From positions 496,001 through 560,000 of the forward strand of contig JBCAMK010000006.1 in NCBI GenBank assembly GCA_038503065.1: a stretch of DNA of 64,000 bases. The letters run 5' to 3'. The notes beneath the pieces are model-generated. The model searched no databases, had not been told where the DNA came from, and saw only the letters and a program-made list of their open reading frames with translations. Shown piece after piece: positions 21,882 through 34,600 of the stretch. The position numbers and the translations under genes were made by a program. Each line of letters opens with the position of its first letter. Within the stretch, counting starts at the first letter, position 1. This DNA is from Paragyromitra xinjiangensis (Eukaryota; Ascomycota; Pezizomycetes; Pezizales; Discinaceae).

Positions 21882-23109
21882 TCACCCACCCACTCTCCTT
21901 CTCCTCTCAGCCGCCCTCGCATGGATTGTCCACGTATCCAACACCGTGTTCCTCAAGCACCATATCGGTAGTACAAAACTCTTATCCTCCTCCGGCGCAT
22001 CATAAAAATCACTCGAAAACAATGTGATCCCCTTCGGAAACCCATCCGGTATCTCAGGTTCACTCCACATCGCATCACCGCGAGAAACAACAATGACGTG
22101 GTCTTCAACCATGCATGGCATCTTGGTAGAACTCATCCGCCACAATTGAACCCTCGCTTGAACACAATTCGTGGAACCGACTATATCCCCATCTTCCACG
22201 CCCCTAGCATCACCCCCAAGCTCATCGTTAGAACGAGGCTTAGCATCTTTAATATCGATGAGGATAACGACCTTCGTAACGCCATACGACGCCGAGAGCC
22301 AGGCTTCAGCTCGATCTGGAAGACTTTCACGTTTCCCCACCTTCACCGACTTCTGCAACCTCTGCGAGACTCCCGTCTCCATCACGATAAGAGGCTTCTC
22401 AAGATCAGGATCACCACATAACTGCATGATACTCCAGTCCAGAACCCTGACCATATCCTCCTATACAGAAGTTTCGTCGAATCCCACATACACTACACTC
22501 ATCAGCTCGAACGACATAACTCAGAGGCAACCCTACGTTTATTCTCCGGCTCCTCTAAAAGCCCCACCTTACTGCTCGAGAATTTAAATAGACACTCGGC
22601 AGAGTTGGTAGTTGGTATGAAACCTTCTGCCAACATCGCTCGGAATCCTGATCTACATCGTTTTGATCCGTTCTCCAGGTGACCGTAACGTATGCGCTTG
22701 ATCTGGAGAGTGAGTGTTTTGGGGTTGTAGATCACGCTGATGGCCGTTAGTGGTGGCTGAAGCGAGAGGAGATGAAGCTCACCTGCAAGCTTCGAGTATC
22801 TCGGCATTTTCAGGGCGGTTCCAGATGTCCCAGAAGTCTTCAGGGTGGACTGGATGCCGGAAGAAGTCTGTAAGAGGCCATGGTTCTTCTATGTAGGCGA
22901 TGATGTCGTGCTATAGCTGGATGAAAGCATCGTCGGTTGGAGCGGGAATGGCGATGGGTTCTGTATCGGGGGGATGGCTTGCGGCGCATTCTGGGATGAG
23001 GAGGATGAGGACGATTTTGGGGAAGATGGATGTAGTTTCTTTTCTGGAGGTAAGTTTGTATCGTGGGAGTCGGTTGAGTGAGCGTCCTGGTGATAGGTCT
23101 TGTCGGTAG
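21882..23109 (-). pseudogene. orphan protein gene, PDDEXK-like C-terminal part, one stop
   Basis: In gene order: a frame to 22793 contains FIQL, then TAG at 22911-22913 (CAG expected; C to T change), then HDIIAYIEEPWPLTDFFRHP and EDFWDIWNRPENAEILEAC. An intron (22737-22792, GTGAGC..ATCAG) joins this to VIYNPKTLTLQIKRI. A second intron (donor about 22567 GTGGGG, acceptor about 22464) would join to the last exon (22463-21882) with EDMVRVLDWSIMQLCGDPDL, IVMETGVSQ, LPDRAEAWLSASYGV and TKVVILIDIKD. The E-TG-S, RA-WL and VVILI pattern resembles fungal restriction-endonuclease-like (PDDEXK) families, but the catalytic Lys is not certain. The N-terminal Ser-rich frame (MSTDKTYHQD, 23113) is out of frame with the rest. 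Confidence 0.5.
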
Positions 23110-25312
23110 ACATCCTGCGCGATAGGGTGACGGTGGATGTTGCTATTTATTCAACTTTATTGGATGTGCTTTAGCTGAGATCAATTACTGTAGGTAGATA
23201 GCACTTAGTGCTGTTAGTGATGGTTGAGATTTTTTAACTTAGTGTCAGTAGCAATAATTATTTGAAAAGTTGAGTACCAGAAATATAATTTAAGATTGAT
23301 AATGGTGAGATCTGAAGTCTATGGATACATATTTATACTCGACTCGAGCCGTGCTTAGTCACCTCGTGCTATCTCGGTAAAGACGTCCCATAGGGCTTAG
23401 GGCTTGGGTTGCGTTATGCCCTGACTGACTGTCGTAAACAGAGTGTATCCTGTTATCTATCTCGCGGCTCTGGATAAAGTTTAAGCGCAGGTGAAGAGCA
23501 TTATTTAAGTCAGGTAACTCAAAATCTTGATATAATGAGCCATCGTTAATAGCAAAGGTATGGAGGATGCATTCTTACACCTCTAAAGATCTGCTTCGGA
23601 CCCTTCATTTGAACTTGACTAAATCTCACTCTTCCCCGAGGTACACCGCTTTATCATCTAAAACCCATGACGACCGTCACATACCCCATACTAGCAGTTT
23701 CGGGCTCTAGGTGCTTGGAGATATACTCCAACGCGCTTTCGCTTGAGACGATGGTAGAGAGAAATAAAACGGGTGAAAGTAAATTCTAAGTTGAACTTAG
23801 GCCATCACTAAAAGCATTCAGCGAGTCCCGCACGTTTCACTCCGCGGTCTTTCTGCGAATCACAGGTAATACCAGAGGCGTTCTCCAAATACTCAGAATT
23901 TCGGTAAGGCTTTGCTTAGCCTCGTGTTCATATTAGTATTTTCTTATCTCCTTCCCTGTTGATTGCCCTGGAGTGGAGTGGATCGATCTCGCCTACCAAC
24001 GGGACCTGCATAAGCGAAACGCACAGACTTTCGCTTATGCAGGAACGATCGCTGGAAGATCCAATGCAGGCGCGGAGATCAAGATGTGATTGGCTCGCTT
24101 AACAATCGCTACCTACAAAGTCAACAACCCGTACCCTTGTGCGCTCAATTCTCTTAATATCTCACTGCTCCCATATCCCAACCGATTTGCTCTTCCCACT
24201 TTTATGATTCACCCCGGACCACCTAGGGCTCCGCCCACTTCCGAATGATTAACCGCCATCTTGGGATCTCACCTAAACAGATACCGATCACAGGTCATCC
24301 ATCTGTCCCCAGCTATCGAACTCAACTCAACTCCGCTGTCTGGAACTCAGAGATATTGAAAAGTGGTTTTGCTTAAATTTTAGCAGCGATAATTGCCCAT
24401 GCTCGGATGATCTACTATCGTCGTAGCCGACACGATGGTTGATGCGCTATGCTGTCAAACATCTAGCGGATTGCTTATACATGGGGGTGCCTAGGACTCA
24501 ATTTTGAGGCTTTGCGCTCGGGGCAATTCAAATATAGCGAATTGAATGGGGTATTGCTCAGCAGGCCCTTGAACGGAGGGGAAATAGTGAACTCTAGCTT
24601 TAATTATGGCTTACGAAAATTCCTTAGCAGAACCTCCGGCCTTTCAATCGAGGGATACTGTTTAGGGGACGTGGGGCGTAAGGCTTCTCAGAAGGTACAT
24701 GTACACGTTGGTATCTTTGATAGCCTTAGCATGTTGAGCCGATAGTAACGCACACTAAGCGAAAGTTTCCTAGTATCTCGGGGTATTTGTGCGCCTCTAT
24801 TTTTATCGTGCCTTTGTACTACAGGATTCGTTAAAATGTCACTTGTTGAGACTCAAAGAGCCTTGAGACTTTGCATCTGATAAAATCAAGCTAAGGAAAT
24901 CTTTTCATCCTCTAAAGGGCTTATCCCCTTAGATCGGCAACAGATACAATATAATCCAACTTTGCAGCTCCGAGAACCCAGTAATACCCTGATTCAGAGT
25001 TCCTCAGTATAAAGTACAGCGAACTAACCACAATTTACAGCATAAAGAACCAACAACGTGCTAGCCCCAAAGAAATTAAAACTAAACCGACGCCTTGGCG
25101 CTTCAAAAATACAAAACAGAGAACGGAAAACCACTTTAAAATGTAACATCCAACCTAACTCTAGCCACAAACTTGACCCTCCTCCACCAACACCCAAAAT
25201 GAGCCGCGACTTGAGATACAAGGTTCGTATAGATCCTGATGCTTAATGAAGTTATGGCAAGGCTGTAATATAAGATTGAATCTGTGATACCGATGCTTTC
25301 TATAGGTTTGGG
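23110..25312. other. intergenic, contains a short perfect inverted repeat
   Basis: Apart from 24005-24043 I see no features. The segment next to 25312 is the 3' flank of the NLR gene. Confidence 0.5.
24005..24043. repeat. perfect 15-bp inverted repeat CCTGCATAAGCGAAA
   Basis: CCTGCATAAGCGAAA (24005-24019) and its exact complement (24029-24043) are separated by 9 bp. Single arms, perfect or nearly so, occur at 38942-38956 and 57582-57594, with weaker ones near 1013-1027 and 21079-21104. Confidence 0.7.
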
Positions 25313-28300
25313 TCAAGACTGCATGCTCTGAGAAAGTCGTAATAACGATGCAGGATCAAAGCGGTGGTCTTGCTGTAGGTGGTCCATCACATGTTGTCGT
25401 ACTGCAGACGCCTCATCGGATCGTCCAACCCGGTCATAAATAGCTGCGATACACGTCTTGCAGTAAAGGGTGACGGGATGCTGATCGCCCAGCCGTTCTG
25501 ATGTTTCGATTGCGAGCTGTGGCAGATCTTCCACACGTTGTTGATTCACATAACTGCACATCACGTCCCTCATCTCCTCTAGAGTGTTTGGGTGCTGAAC
25601 ATCAGTTATCTGGCTTGATACGATGGGCTGCAATGAAAGCCGTTGCGCCTCCCCAGACCGACCAAGTTTATGGTAGGTAACCGCTAGGCTGGCCCTCGCT
25701 CTTTGACATCGCGGGTGGTTTTGGCCAAAATGTCTCTGCAATGTATCCAAGATCAACTTTTGCAAGCACTTTGCTTCCTCCCATCTATCCTGGCTCACAT
25801 AGGCTGTCGCTAAGTTAGCCATTGCTAACATGGTGTCCGGGTGCTCGCTTCCTTGGCGTTTTTCGGTCGCTTCCATAACTTGCCGGTGTAAGTCTTCCGC
25901 TTCTCGGTACTGTCCCTGCATACGGTAGCTTACTGCGAGGCTTGCCATGGCGGATAATGTATCTGGATGGTCGTGTCCGAGTGTGGTTTTCCTGACATTT
26001 ACTACCTGCAGCTCAAGCTCTTCCGCTTTTTCCCACCGTCCTTGGTTCCAGTAGGTCGACGCCATGCTGAGCATGGCTAAGAGGGTTTCCGGGTGTTGAC
26101 TTCCCAAGAATCTCCGCTTCGATAGGAGTACTTTGTTCCCTAGCTCTTGCGCATCCCCCCACCGTTCTTGGATGCAGTAAACAGCTGCCAAGCTAGCGAC
26201 TGTTGATAACGTGTCGGGATGCTCGTGCCCCAGAATTGTCTCTCTCCCTTTAAGTACTCTTGCTAGTACTAGCTCTGCGTCATCAATCCGGCCTTCCTGT
26301 CTGTACCTCTCTGCTACATTTGCCATAGCTAGCAATGAATCAGAGGTATTTTCGTCTTGGCTCTCTGTAGCAAAAATTTCTCGGAGGGCTTCCGCTGTCG
26401 GGCCCAGTGCTACCACCTGGCCAACAAGAGATAATAACTCAGTCGATGATTGAGTTTTTGGATGGTTCTTACCTAGCTTCCGCTCTATTTTGTCTACAGC
26501 CTCCTGAAGGATGATTTGTGCATCGTTCGCCCGGCCCTGCCTGAAGTACATTGTAACGAGGCTGCTCATCGCAGACAACGTGTCTGGGTGTTCCTCGCCG
26601 AGAGTCCTCCGCCTCGCCTCCAGCACCTGCTTCTCCAATATCTCTGCCTCTGCGACTCGGCCCTGGCTGGAGTACGTCGCAGCGAGATTATTCATCGCAG
26701 ACAGCGTGTCTGGGTGTTCCTCGCCGAGAGTCCTCCGCATCGCCTCCAGCACCTGCCTCTGCAATATCTCTGCCTCTGCGACTCGGCCCTGGCTGGAGTA
26801 TGTCACAGCGAGATTGCTCACTGCAGTCAACGTGTCTGGGTGTTCCTCGCCGAGAGTCCTCCGCCTCGCCTCCAGCACCTGCTTCTCCAATATCTCTGCC
26901 TCTGCGACTCGGCCCTGGCTGGAGTACGTCGCAGCGAGATTGCTCACCGCAGACAGCGTGTCTGGGTGTTCCTCGCCGAGAGTCCTCCGCATCGCCTCCA
27001 GCACCTGCCTCTGCAATATCTCTGCCTCTGCGACTCGGCCCTGGCTGGAGTACGTCACAGCGAGATTGCTCACTGCAGTCAACGTGTCTGGGTGTTCCTC
27101 GCCGAGAATCCTCCGCATCGCCTCCAGCACCTGCCTCTGCAATATCTCTTCCTCTGCGACTCGGCCCTGGCTGGAGTACGTCACAGCGAGATTGCCCATC
27201 GCAGACAACGTGTCTGGGTGTTCCTCGCCGAGAGTCCTCTGCCTCGCCTCCAGCACCTGCTTCCTCAATATCTCTGCCTCTGCGACTCGGCCCTGACTGG
27301 AGTATGTCACAGCGAGATTGCTCACCGCAGACAACGTGTCTGGGTGTTCCTCGCCGAGAGTCCTCCGCCTCGCCTCCAGCACCTGCTTCTCCAATATCTC
27401 TGCCTCTGCATTTCGGCCCTGGCTGGAGTACGTCGCAGCGAGATTGCTCATCGTAGACAACGTGTCTGGGTGTTCCTCGTCGAGAGCCCTCCGCATCGCC
27501 TCCAGCACCTGCTTCTCCAATATCTCTGCCTCTGCATTTCGGCCCTGCTTGGAGTACGTCACAGCGTGATTGCTCATCGTAGACAACGTGTCTGGGTGTT
27601 CCTCGCCGAGAGTCCTCCGCCTCACCTCCACCACCTGCTTCTCCAATATCTCTGCCTCTGCATTTCGGCCCTGCTTGGAGTACGTCGCAGCGAGATCGCT
27701 CATCGTAGACAACGTGTCTGGGTGTTCCTCGCCGAGAGTCCTCCGCCTCACCTCCAGCACCTGCTTCTGCAATATCTCTGCCTCTGCATTTCGGCCCTGG
27801 CTGGAGTACGTCAAAGCGAGATTGTTCATCGCAGCCAACGTGTCTGGGTGTTCCTCGCCGAGAGTCCTCCGCCTCACCTCCAGCACCTGCTTCTGCAATA
27901 TCTCTGCCTCTGCATTTCGGCCCTGCTTGGAGTACGTCGCAGCGAGATTGCTCATCGTAGACAACGTGTCTGGGTGTTCCTCGCCGAGAGTCCTCCGCCT
28001 CACCTCCAGCACCTGCTTCTGCAATATCTCTGCCTCTGCGTTTCGGCCCTGGCTGGAGTACGCCACAGCGAGATTACTCCTCGCACTTAACAAACGCCCA
28101 TCGCTGTCGTGTATATTTCTCTGCATCATCTGCACTGCTTGCAGGCTCATGTCTGCTGCATCACGTGTCCGTCCCGCACCATTGTGTATCACAGCGAGCC
28201 GCTCGACTTGATGCAGTGTTCTTGGGTGATCATCCCCTAGACTTCTCCAGGTTACATCCGCCAGTCGGCTTCCTAGTGCGCTTGCTTCTTTAACCCGCCC

Positions 28301-31300
28301 CCATTCCATGTTGGCTCGTAGGATGTGATCCATAGCATCAAGCGTGATATCGTCCGTCACAGAACTGGGTACGTATTTTTCGATGTTCTCGGTGGTCGTA
28401 TGTATGTGCGGCATGATGCTTTTTTCGTACCCCCAATGATCTGAAGTTTTCTTACCCTCGAAATATACGGCGTTTCCAACTATTATAACTGCCTCTCGCG
28501 CTTTCTTTTGTAGTTCATCGTTTTTGAGACGCTCTCTCGCCCACTGGTGGACCACAGGATGGATATAAAAGCTCCCGGGTGTGGTTTGAGGTTGTGCAAG
28601 GGAATATGAAAACAATAGATCTAAGCAGTCGCCTATTGAGATATCTGCAGGCCGTGAAATTTAGCGAATATGCATCCTCGGATGTGAGAGGTCAACCTAC
28701 CATTTCTTTCCACCTTCATTCCGCGCCATAGCATATCCTTCTTTATCTCATTGGCTAACAAAGAGCAAACCGACAGCAGCTCGGTAGCCTCTTCGTTTGA
28801 TTCTCTGATTGCCTCAAAAGAAATCTCCCAGGTAGTCAGGACTGAACGAGGGCCATATTGCCAAACCGCAGTTGGTGGTAGCTTCGCAAAAACTTTTTTA
28901 AAGTGTTCGTCGTAGATGTCTAGATAGTCCTTGAAAGACATTCCTCGAGCAGCGATATATGCACCAGCTTGAACTAGGGCGAGTGGCATGTATCCAAGCT
29001 TCCGTGTCAGTTCCACCGAAAGGGGATTATCTTAACGCCTTGTCAGCAATTAAACCACCTCATACAAACCATAGCTTCAACGGTAAATGCAGCCACATTT
29101 TAGGAAGAGGAACTCACCTTGAGGCTTTCCCACTGTAATCTCCCGCCTTGCACTCTTCAGTAGAAGATCTACTCCATCCCGTTCTAACATTTCCATGACC
29201 TCCAGACCTTTACCTAACGCACCGCACTCAGGCCTCCTGCTCGTCATGATAATAGTACCATGAGAAGCTATTGGAATGAATTTTCTTATCTCAATAGTCT
29301 CTAGATCGTCGACATTGTCAAAGACGAGAAGCCAATTCTTGTTTTCTTTTTTGCTGAACCATAGTTTTGTTGCATCAACAATGCGACCATTGACCGCTTC
29401 GTCAACGGAGAGAAAGCCATCTTTGTCAACAAGATTAACCATGCCAAGATTCTTGGCTATCAGTTCATAGTCTGGATGCGTAACGAGCGTAATCTTGGCG
29501 TGTTCGTTTATTAGCCGTTGGGCCGCTGCCCGGAAACTCAGGAGTATGGTCTCGAGGGTAGCTGCGTTGATCCAGAAGATTGATGAATACTCGTTCTGAT
29601 GGGCGTAGATATACTCCGTCGCGATTTGGGTTTTCCCAATCCCCCCTGTTCCGTGAAGAACAATGGGCATCGGAGAGCCGGAGGTTTTGTTGGCAATGAG
29701 CTCCGTATGAAGTGTATCTAAAAGTGACATTCGACCGGTAAAACAACTATTGCGCAAGAATTCGAACTCAAACGGAATTTCAAATGTTATTCGAACGCCT
29801 CCATTATTCTCCGCCGCTTTTGAAAAGTTTGTCAGTACTTAATATGACCCTGATCAGGATTCGAAACACGGTGAAATACCAACAATCATTTCGTGTTTCT
29901 CCCAATTTTTAGAGGCTCTTATTGGGGCATCTTCAGCCATGAGGGCAATACATACAGAAACCTTTCGGAAACTGTTGTCCCTAGCTGATTTATACTTGAC
30001 CAAGTTCCTGTGGTCGCTAGTGATCGCAAATGTCTCTACATTCGCAGCACCCGGAACCACCGCAGAGGCATATGGAACTATCTGTAAAAAGGTCAACTTT
30101 TGATTGTACAGTACTTAGCGATGCTTTTCGACTTACTGGTTCCTTGTCCGGTTCGGATGCGTAAGTTTCATAAAAGAACTTTGTCTCAAAGTCCGTACTA
30201 ATATGATTATACTGCGTAAGTTGCTTCTGAATCGATTGAGAACATTCTTCTATATCGCGGCGAATAAGATCGTTTCTCTTTGAAAGCGAGGCATCATTTA
30301 CAATCTCAGACCAGCTGATATTATCTGTCCCTTGATGAGGGGTTCCGAAGAATAATACGCCAGCCGTGGAGGTTTTGATGGCGTTATGGTATGCGAGATT
30401 GTTTTTGTTCGCGGAATTTGAGTGTATAAGAGCCTAATCGCTGATTAGTTACAAACAAAGTGTCAAAAAGGGCATACAAAGGCTCTTTTCCCAAAGCCTA
30501 AAGGCATTCTTACGTCTTTAACAATGTTGCCCCCAGTGCAATGAGCGATAAAGATTATTGGACGTTGTTCAGTCTAAAAAGAACAATTCAGAATCTCCTT
30601 CCGTATATTTCCAGATAGTAATTCTTACCTTTGTTATCCTGCGGTGGGCGCTAAGGCATGAAATCAATTCTAGTGCATGGTCATGTATCGACTGGCAACT
30701 CAGAGGGGTAGAACCATGGGTCCTAGCATCATAGCCGAACGTCAAAATGCGAGCGTTGTTTATCTCTTCTGGAAGTAAATCACGAAGCCATAGAACTCCA
30801 CTGTCTGCTGTCCATGTTTTTTCCCGGTGGCCGTCAAGCCCATGCACGGCAACAAAGCTGTGTGGGTATATTCATCAGCATGCTGTACACCTGCCACAGT
30901 AGGTAATCTCAAATTCCAACTTACTCTACGATGGGAGAAACCCCGGGAATAAGCTCTTTTATTCCGAAGGCATCTTCAGCTTCTGGTTCGGGGTCACTCG
31001 TAGGAATCGGAGAAGCTGGAGTTCGGGCTCCAGGCGCAGGCAGCAGCGTTTGTATGGCGGACGGTGCTAGGGTTTCGCGTTCCGCGGTTTCAGGGGAGGA
31101 AATTTCCACGCCGTCCATGAGTGAAACCGGTGTAAGAAGTCCAGATAAAATGGGATCAAAGGCAGGAACGATACTTGTGCTGCTCGGGGTAGCTTTGCCA
31201 CTCGGTGCTAGAACTAAGGAGCAAGAAGCAAGAGAGGCTGGAGGTATTACAGCCGAGTCGAGAGACATTTGAGACTTCGGGGGTAGAAAGGATACGGTGG

Positions 31301-31640
31301 GGTGTAGGGGGTTGCTAGTCCCTGGGTGGCTGGCCACTGAATCTAAAGAAGCAAGATCGATAACAGGAGGGATCGAATGTTGAGATGTTTCTTCTATGCT
31401 AAAACTAGAGATGTGATCTGCGACCCTTGGGGAAGGTTCTGTGAAAATTTCTGCGGGCCAAGCACCAGGGAAGGGCATTGAAGAATCAGGTGTCCGAACG
31501 AGAGGTCCGGGGTTCGGCGTATGCGTAGGCACATCAAACTCACCCCGCCGAAGTTTTTTAGCGGGTTCAGCTAGCTGTTCTTCACAGGGCTCTGGGGAGT
31601 GGTCCCGTCCTCTTTTCAGGATTGACCGAAAAAAATACAT
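25313..31640 (-). CDS. NLR protein: alpha/beta-hydrolase-like domain, NB-ARC, TPR array (1946 aa)
   Basis: Eight exons: 31640-30925, 30857-30629, 30573-30514, 30433-30137, 30081-29880, 29816-29118, 29030-28701, 28620-25313. All introns are GT-AG, 55-87 bp. Coding length is 5841 nt with no stop. Residues 1-238 are Ser/Pro-rich. About 238-500 is a SesB/lipase-like alpha/beta hydrolase (FVAVHGLDGHREKTW, LTFGYDAR, FFGTPHQG), but the nucleophile elbow reads IAHCTGGNIVKD: Cys327 stands where the family has Ser. NB-ARC follows: P-loop GTGGIGKT (557-564), Walker B LVFDNVDD (665-672), TSRR (693-696), GYMPLAL. After the linker HPVVHQWARERL come a degenerate TPR, 12 near-identical 42-residue TPRs (about 1026-1536), then about 8 diverged TPRs. 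In this family the TPRs sense a ligand, NB-ARC oligomerises and the N-terminal domain is the effector; a role in self/non-self recognition or programmed cell death is inferred. Earlier 5' exons cannot be excluded. Confidence 0.9.
26564..28075 (-). repeat. 12 tandem 126-bp TPR-coding repeats inside the NLR gene
   Basis: Each unit encodes one 42-residue kinesin-light-chain-type TPR with the constant core QGR.AEAEIL..QV.E..RR.LGEEHPDTL. Variation is limited to a few fixed positions: (S/T/A)(A/T)(M/V)(S/N/G)(N/D/S)LA(A/V/L)T, then S/K in YS(S/K)Q, N/V after QGR, and the pair before QV. The first six units read QGRNAEAE and the last six QGRVAE. Units at 27000 and 26760 are almost identical in DNA. 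The stretch gives long open frames on the opposite strand (to 524 codons). Confidence 0.9.
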
Positions 31641-34600
31641 AGCGAAACAAATATCAAGTCAGTTTATTCGAGCAGGTGCTTTTTGGTGAATCGTAATCGA
31701 AGGTAGGTTGCGTTCTAGAAAGCTACTAGTGGGATCGACAGATTAATTAAAGTACTTGAAGCCGATAGTTTTCCACCCCGATGTGCGCAGGGGTGCGACT
31801 ATGTCGTTGACAACGCAATGCCGCATGCGCCTGCAGAAATTCGGAGGCTGTATGCTCCTTCCGTAACCTCATGACGTTTCTAAACGTGCACGCTGGCAGA
31901 AAGAGGCGGAGTGTTCCAAGTGAGTGCATGTGTACTCTCTTCGTCATGCAATAAGTATCTGAGAGCAGCTGAAAAGAACAAAAACAAGATGCAAAAAACC
32001 GTAAGGGTACTTTAGGAGTGGCGAATTAGCACCAGCAATACCTACACTGGCGCACCGGCGCACGACGGATACGACCGAACGGCGGACAGGGGTCAAGGCT
32101 GGGGCGGGAGCCTCAAAACCTGTACCCCCACCTATCGCAGTGCATATTTTCTGGTGCTCTGGACTAGGCAGTCCTAAAACAGCCTTCAAAAAAAGCTGGA
32201 AGAAGCGCGAAATCGACCTCATCTACTTATTAGAGCCTAATATCCAACACAATCGCTTACTTACCTAGTAAGGTAGTTTCGGTTGACGTATTGCATCTAA
32301 GCTACAGTCGCCCATGAAGTCGCGACGAAACTGCTTTGACGAACGAGGGTTACAATCATAGAGATTTCTAGTTTCAAGCCCCACCCCTATTCGAAATGCA
32401 GCATTGCAGGTTGCTTTTTGCCAAAGCCCCAGTTCAGTCGTGACCACAGGAGTTACTGTACTTATTATCCTTATGCTTTCAGATGTATTGGGGCTGTAAC
32501 CTAGTTACTTTTTCCATGCGCGCCAGTTCACCTTTGCTGGCTAGCACTCCAATGAACGTGTATTCTCAAAATGCACGAAATGGCCTGGACTACGTATCAT
32601 CTCAGGGCTTTGTCCGGCTGTATTTTTTTATACGTCGCAATATTTTCGGTTGCCTCTACTGGTCTTGTTCGCCGGAGTCGCCGCCCGAGGGCGTCATATT
32701 CTAATCATCGCTGTTCGATACGTATCAAAACTAAGAGCGAATGTGGTGAGAAAATTTTTTCATTCGCCCTGGCTGGGCATGCGCACTTGCAGATTCCCTT
32801 TGCCGGTCGTCTGGTGAGCAACGTGTGCCACGTTACCCATCGCCAAATCAGAACCCGACCCTTGACTCTGCTGGGGGATCACATGCCCTCAACGTAGATA
32901 AGTCTTCAGACTACCGGAGATCTTGGCCTTTGAGCCTGTCCCCTTATCAAGTAGAAAACTTGCTCGCCCAGGGCCCCTTCACGACGGCATCTTGAAAGGA
33001 TTCTTCACAAAGGGGCCTTTGCTATCGGGTTAGGGTTCGCCGGATCCCTGTTGAGGTAGTTCCCATCAGAATTCGCTAGCTGGACTAGACAGCCAATTAG
33101 ATCTTTGCTGCTTCCTTGCCGCCTCAGAGCAGCCAGAAGTTTGCGAGGGAGGCGCCGAACTGGCGAGTAAAGAATGCCGTAAATTTGATCAAGTGCTGGT
33201 AAGGCATGTCCAACCTAAACAAACTGAGTAGGTAGAGTAACAACGTGTCTTATGCATATACCCGCTGGAGCCGAAATTTTTGTACAGTATGTAGCGGTCG
33301 CTTGATGACGCGACAACAGCAACACCACACTTTAGCAACAGGATCAGATTCAAGCACAAGGGGTAAACCTATGGTAGGTTTATATTTGTATCATATGTGT
33401 GCTTCTGCACTTCGCTGTGGCCGTTGGGAAATTACTCCTATGTTAGGTGTCGTGTTGCCATGAATGTAACTGCCGGAAAGCACAATAAAGGGGGCGTTGT
33501 AGAAGCACAGTTCTGAAGGAAGAGTCGCACGGGGAACACGTAAAAAAAACCTAGGATTTTTATGCAGTTCTTCGAACCCTAAGCCCTTAGCCTCCTCCAC
33601 GAGCCTCATCGGCTAGGATCATCCAATCAGACCCCACCGCTTTGCCTATCTAGTCTCGCGCCCAGCTCCCCGTGCGCAGGTTTTGCATGCGGACCGTCAT
33701 CTTCCTTTCTACCATCACCGCGTAGCTATCACGATTGCTTTTAATCTCACGATCGTCATTCATTCGTATCGAACTAGTTGCAGTAACTTATCTTAGATAT
33801 TTTGACTCCCAATTTTCATGCAGGTGCCATGCTATGTATAACCTTATCACCTAACACGAGCTTTTAACATTCGTGTGCCCTTGGTTCAACCTTTAGCACC
33901 CCATGCTTCCATTATTGCCGTATCTCCACCTCTCCGTCTTGCTGTTACTGAAAATAATTCACCCAGTCTTTCAATCTAAAATCTAAACTACTGGCACTCA
34001 CGCGAGCTACACCGCTTCAGGCTTCACCGACGTGCCTCACTGAATTCCTCGGTACCTATGTACCATCGGGATGCCGTTAACCCCGCTTTCTTAGCTGGCG
34101 AACAACGTTTATCATGTCTCCAGCAGTTCTAGACATGTTACATCTGGAATGTACCGGCTCCCTCCGGTTGAGCGCAACCTGTTTGAGTCACTCCTTTGAC
34201 TTTTCGGTTTTCATAATTACCACTCCCGGTCACAAGCACGATGCTAGACTGTCGTTTACCTCGCGTATTAAGGAGGGAAACGTTTTACTAGCCAAAGTGG
34301 TTTAACTGAAAGCGTCTAATCGAGTTACATACCGGGCAGTACCGGTTAATTATCTCTTCTCTCTTTTTCGTTCTGTCCTACCTAATTAAGCGTACATACC
34401 TCACTCTTCCTACCCTTTATAAACCTCCTGGCATCTCTGGCCTTCACACTTTAGGGCCAGAGCGACCAATACAGTTTAGAGCCCGAAACCTGGGCAAAAG
34501 TGAAAACGGGAAAGAGCAGAATGGTAACCTGGCATATTGACTTGATAATCGAGAAAAGATGAAGTCGAAAAGACAAGCTATGTCAAGCACGAGGTACGAA

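Noticed and set aside
26516..28090. 524-codon plus-strand frame and several long frames nearby
   Set aside because: Exact antisense of the TPR repeats of the NLR gene; repeats without stops in one antisense phase produce it.
30868..30885. ATTCATCAGCATGCTG, resembling a left end of the CAG/AT elements
   Set aside because: It is inside a normal 67-bp intron of the NLR gene, lacks the AAAA continuation and has no right partner.
31747..32222. Two minus-strand frames upstream of the NLR gene (31747-31947, 31944-32222)
   Set aside because: No similarity to the NLR leader or any domain, and the region holds a MITE-like arm.
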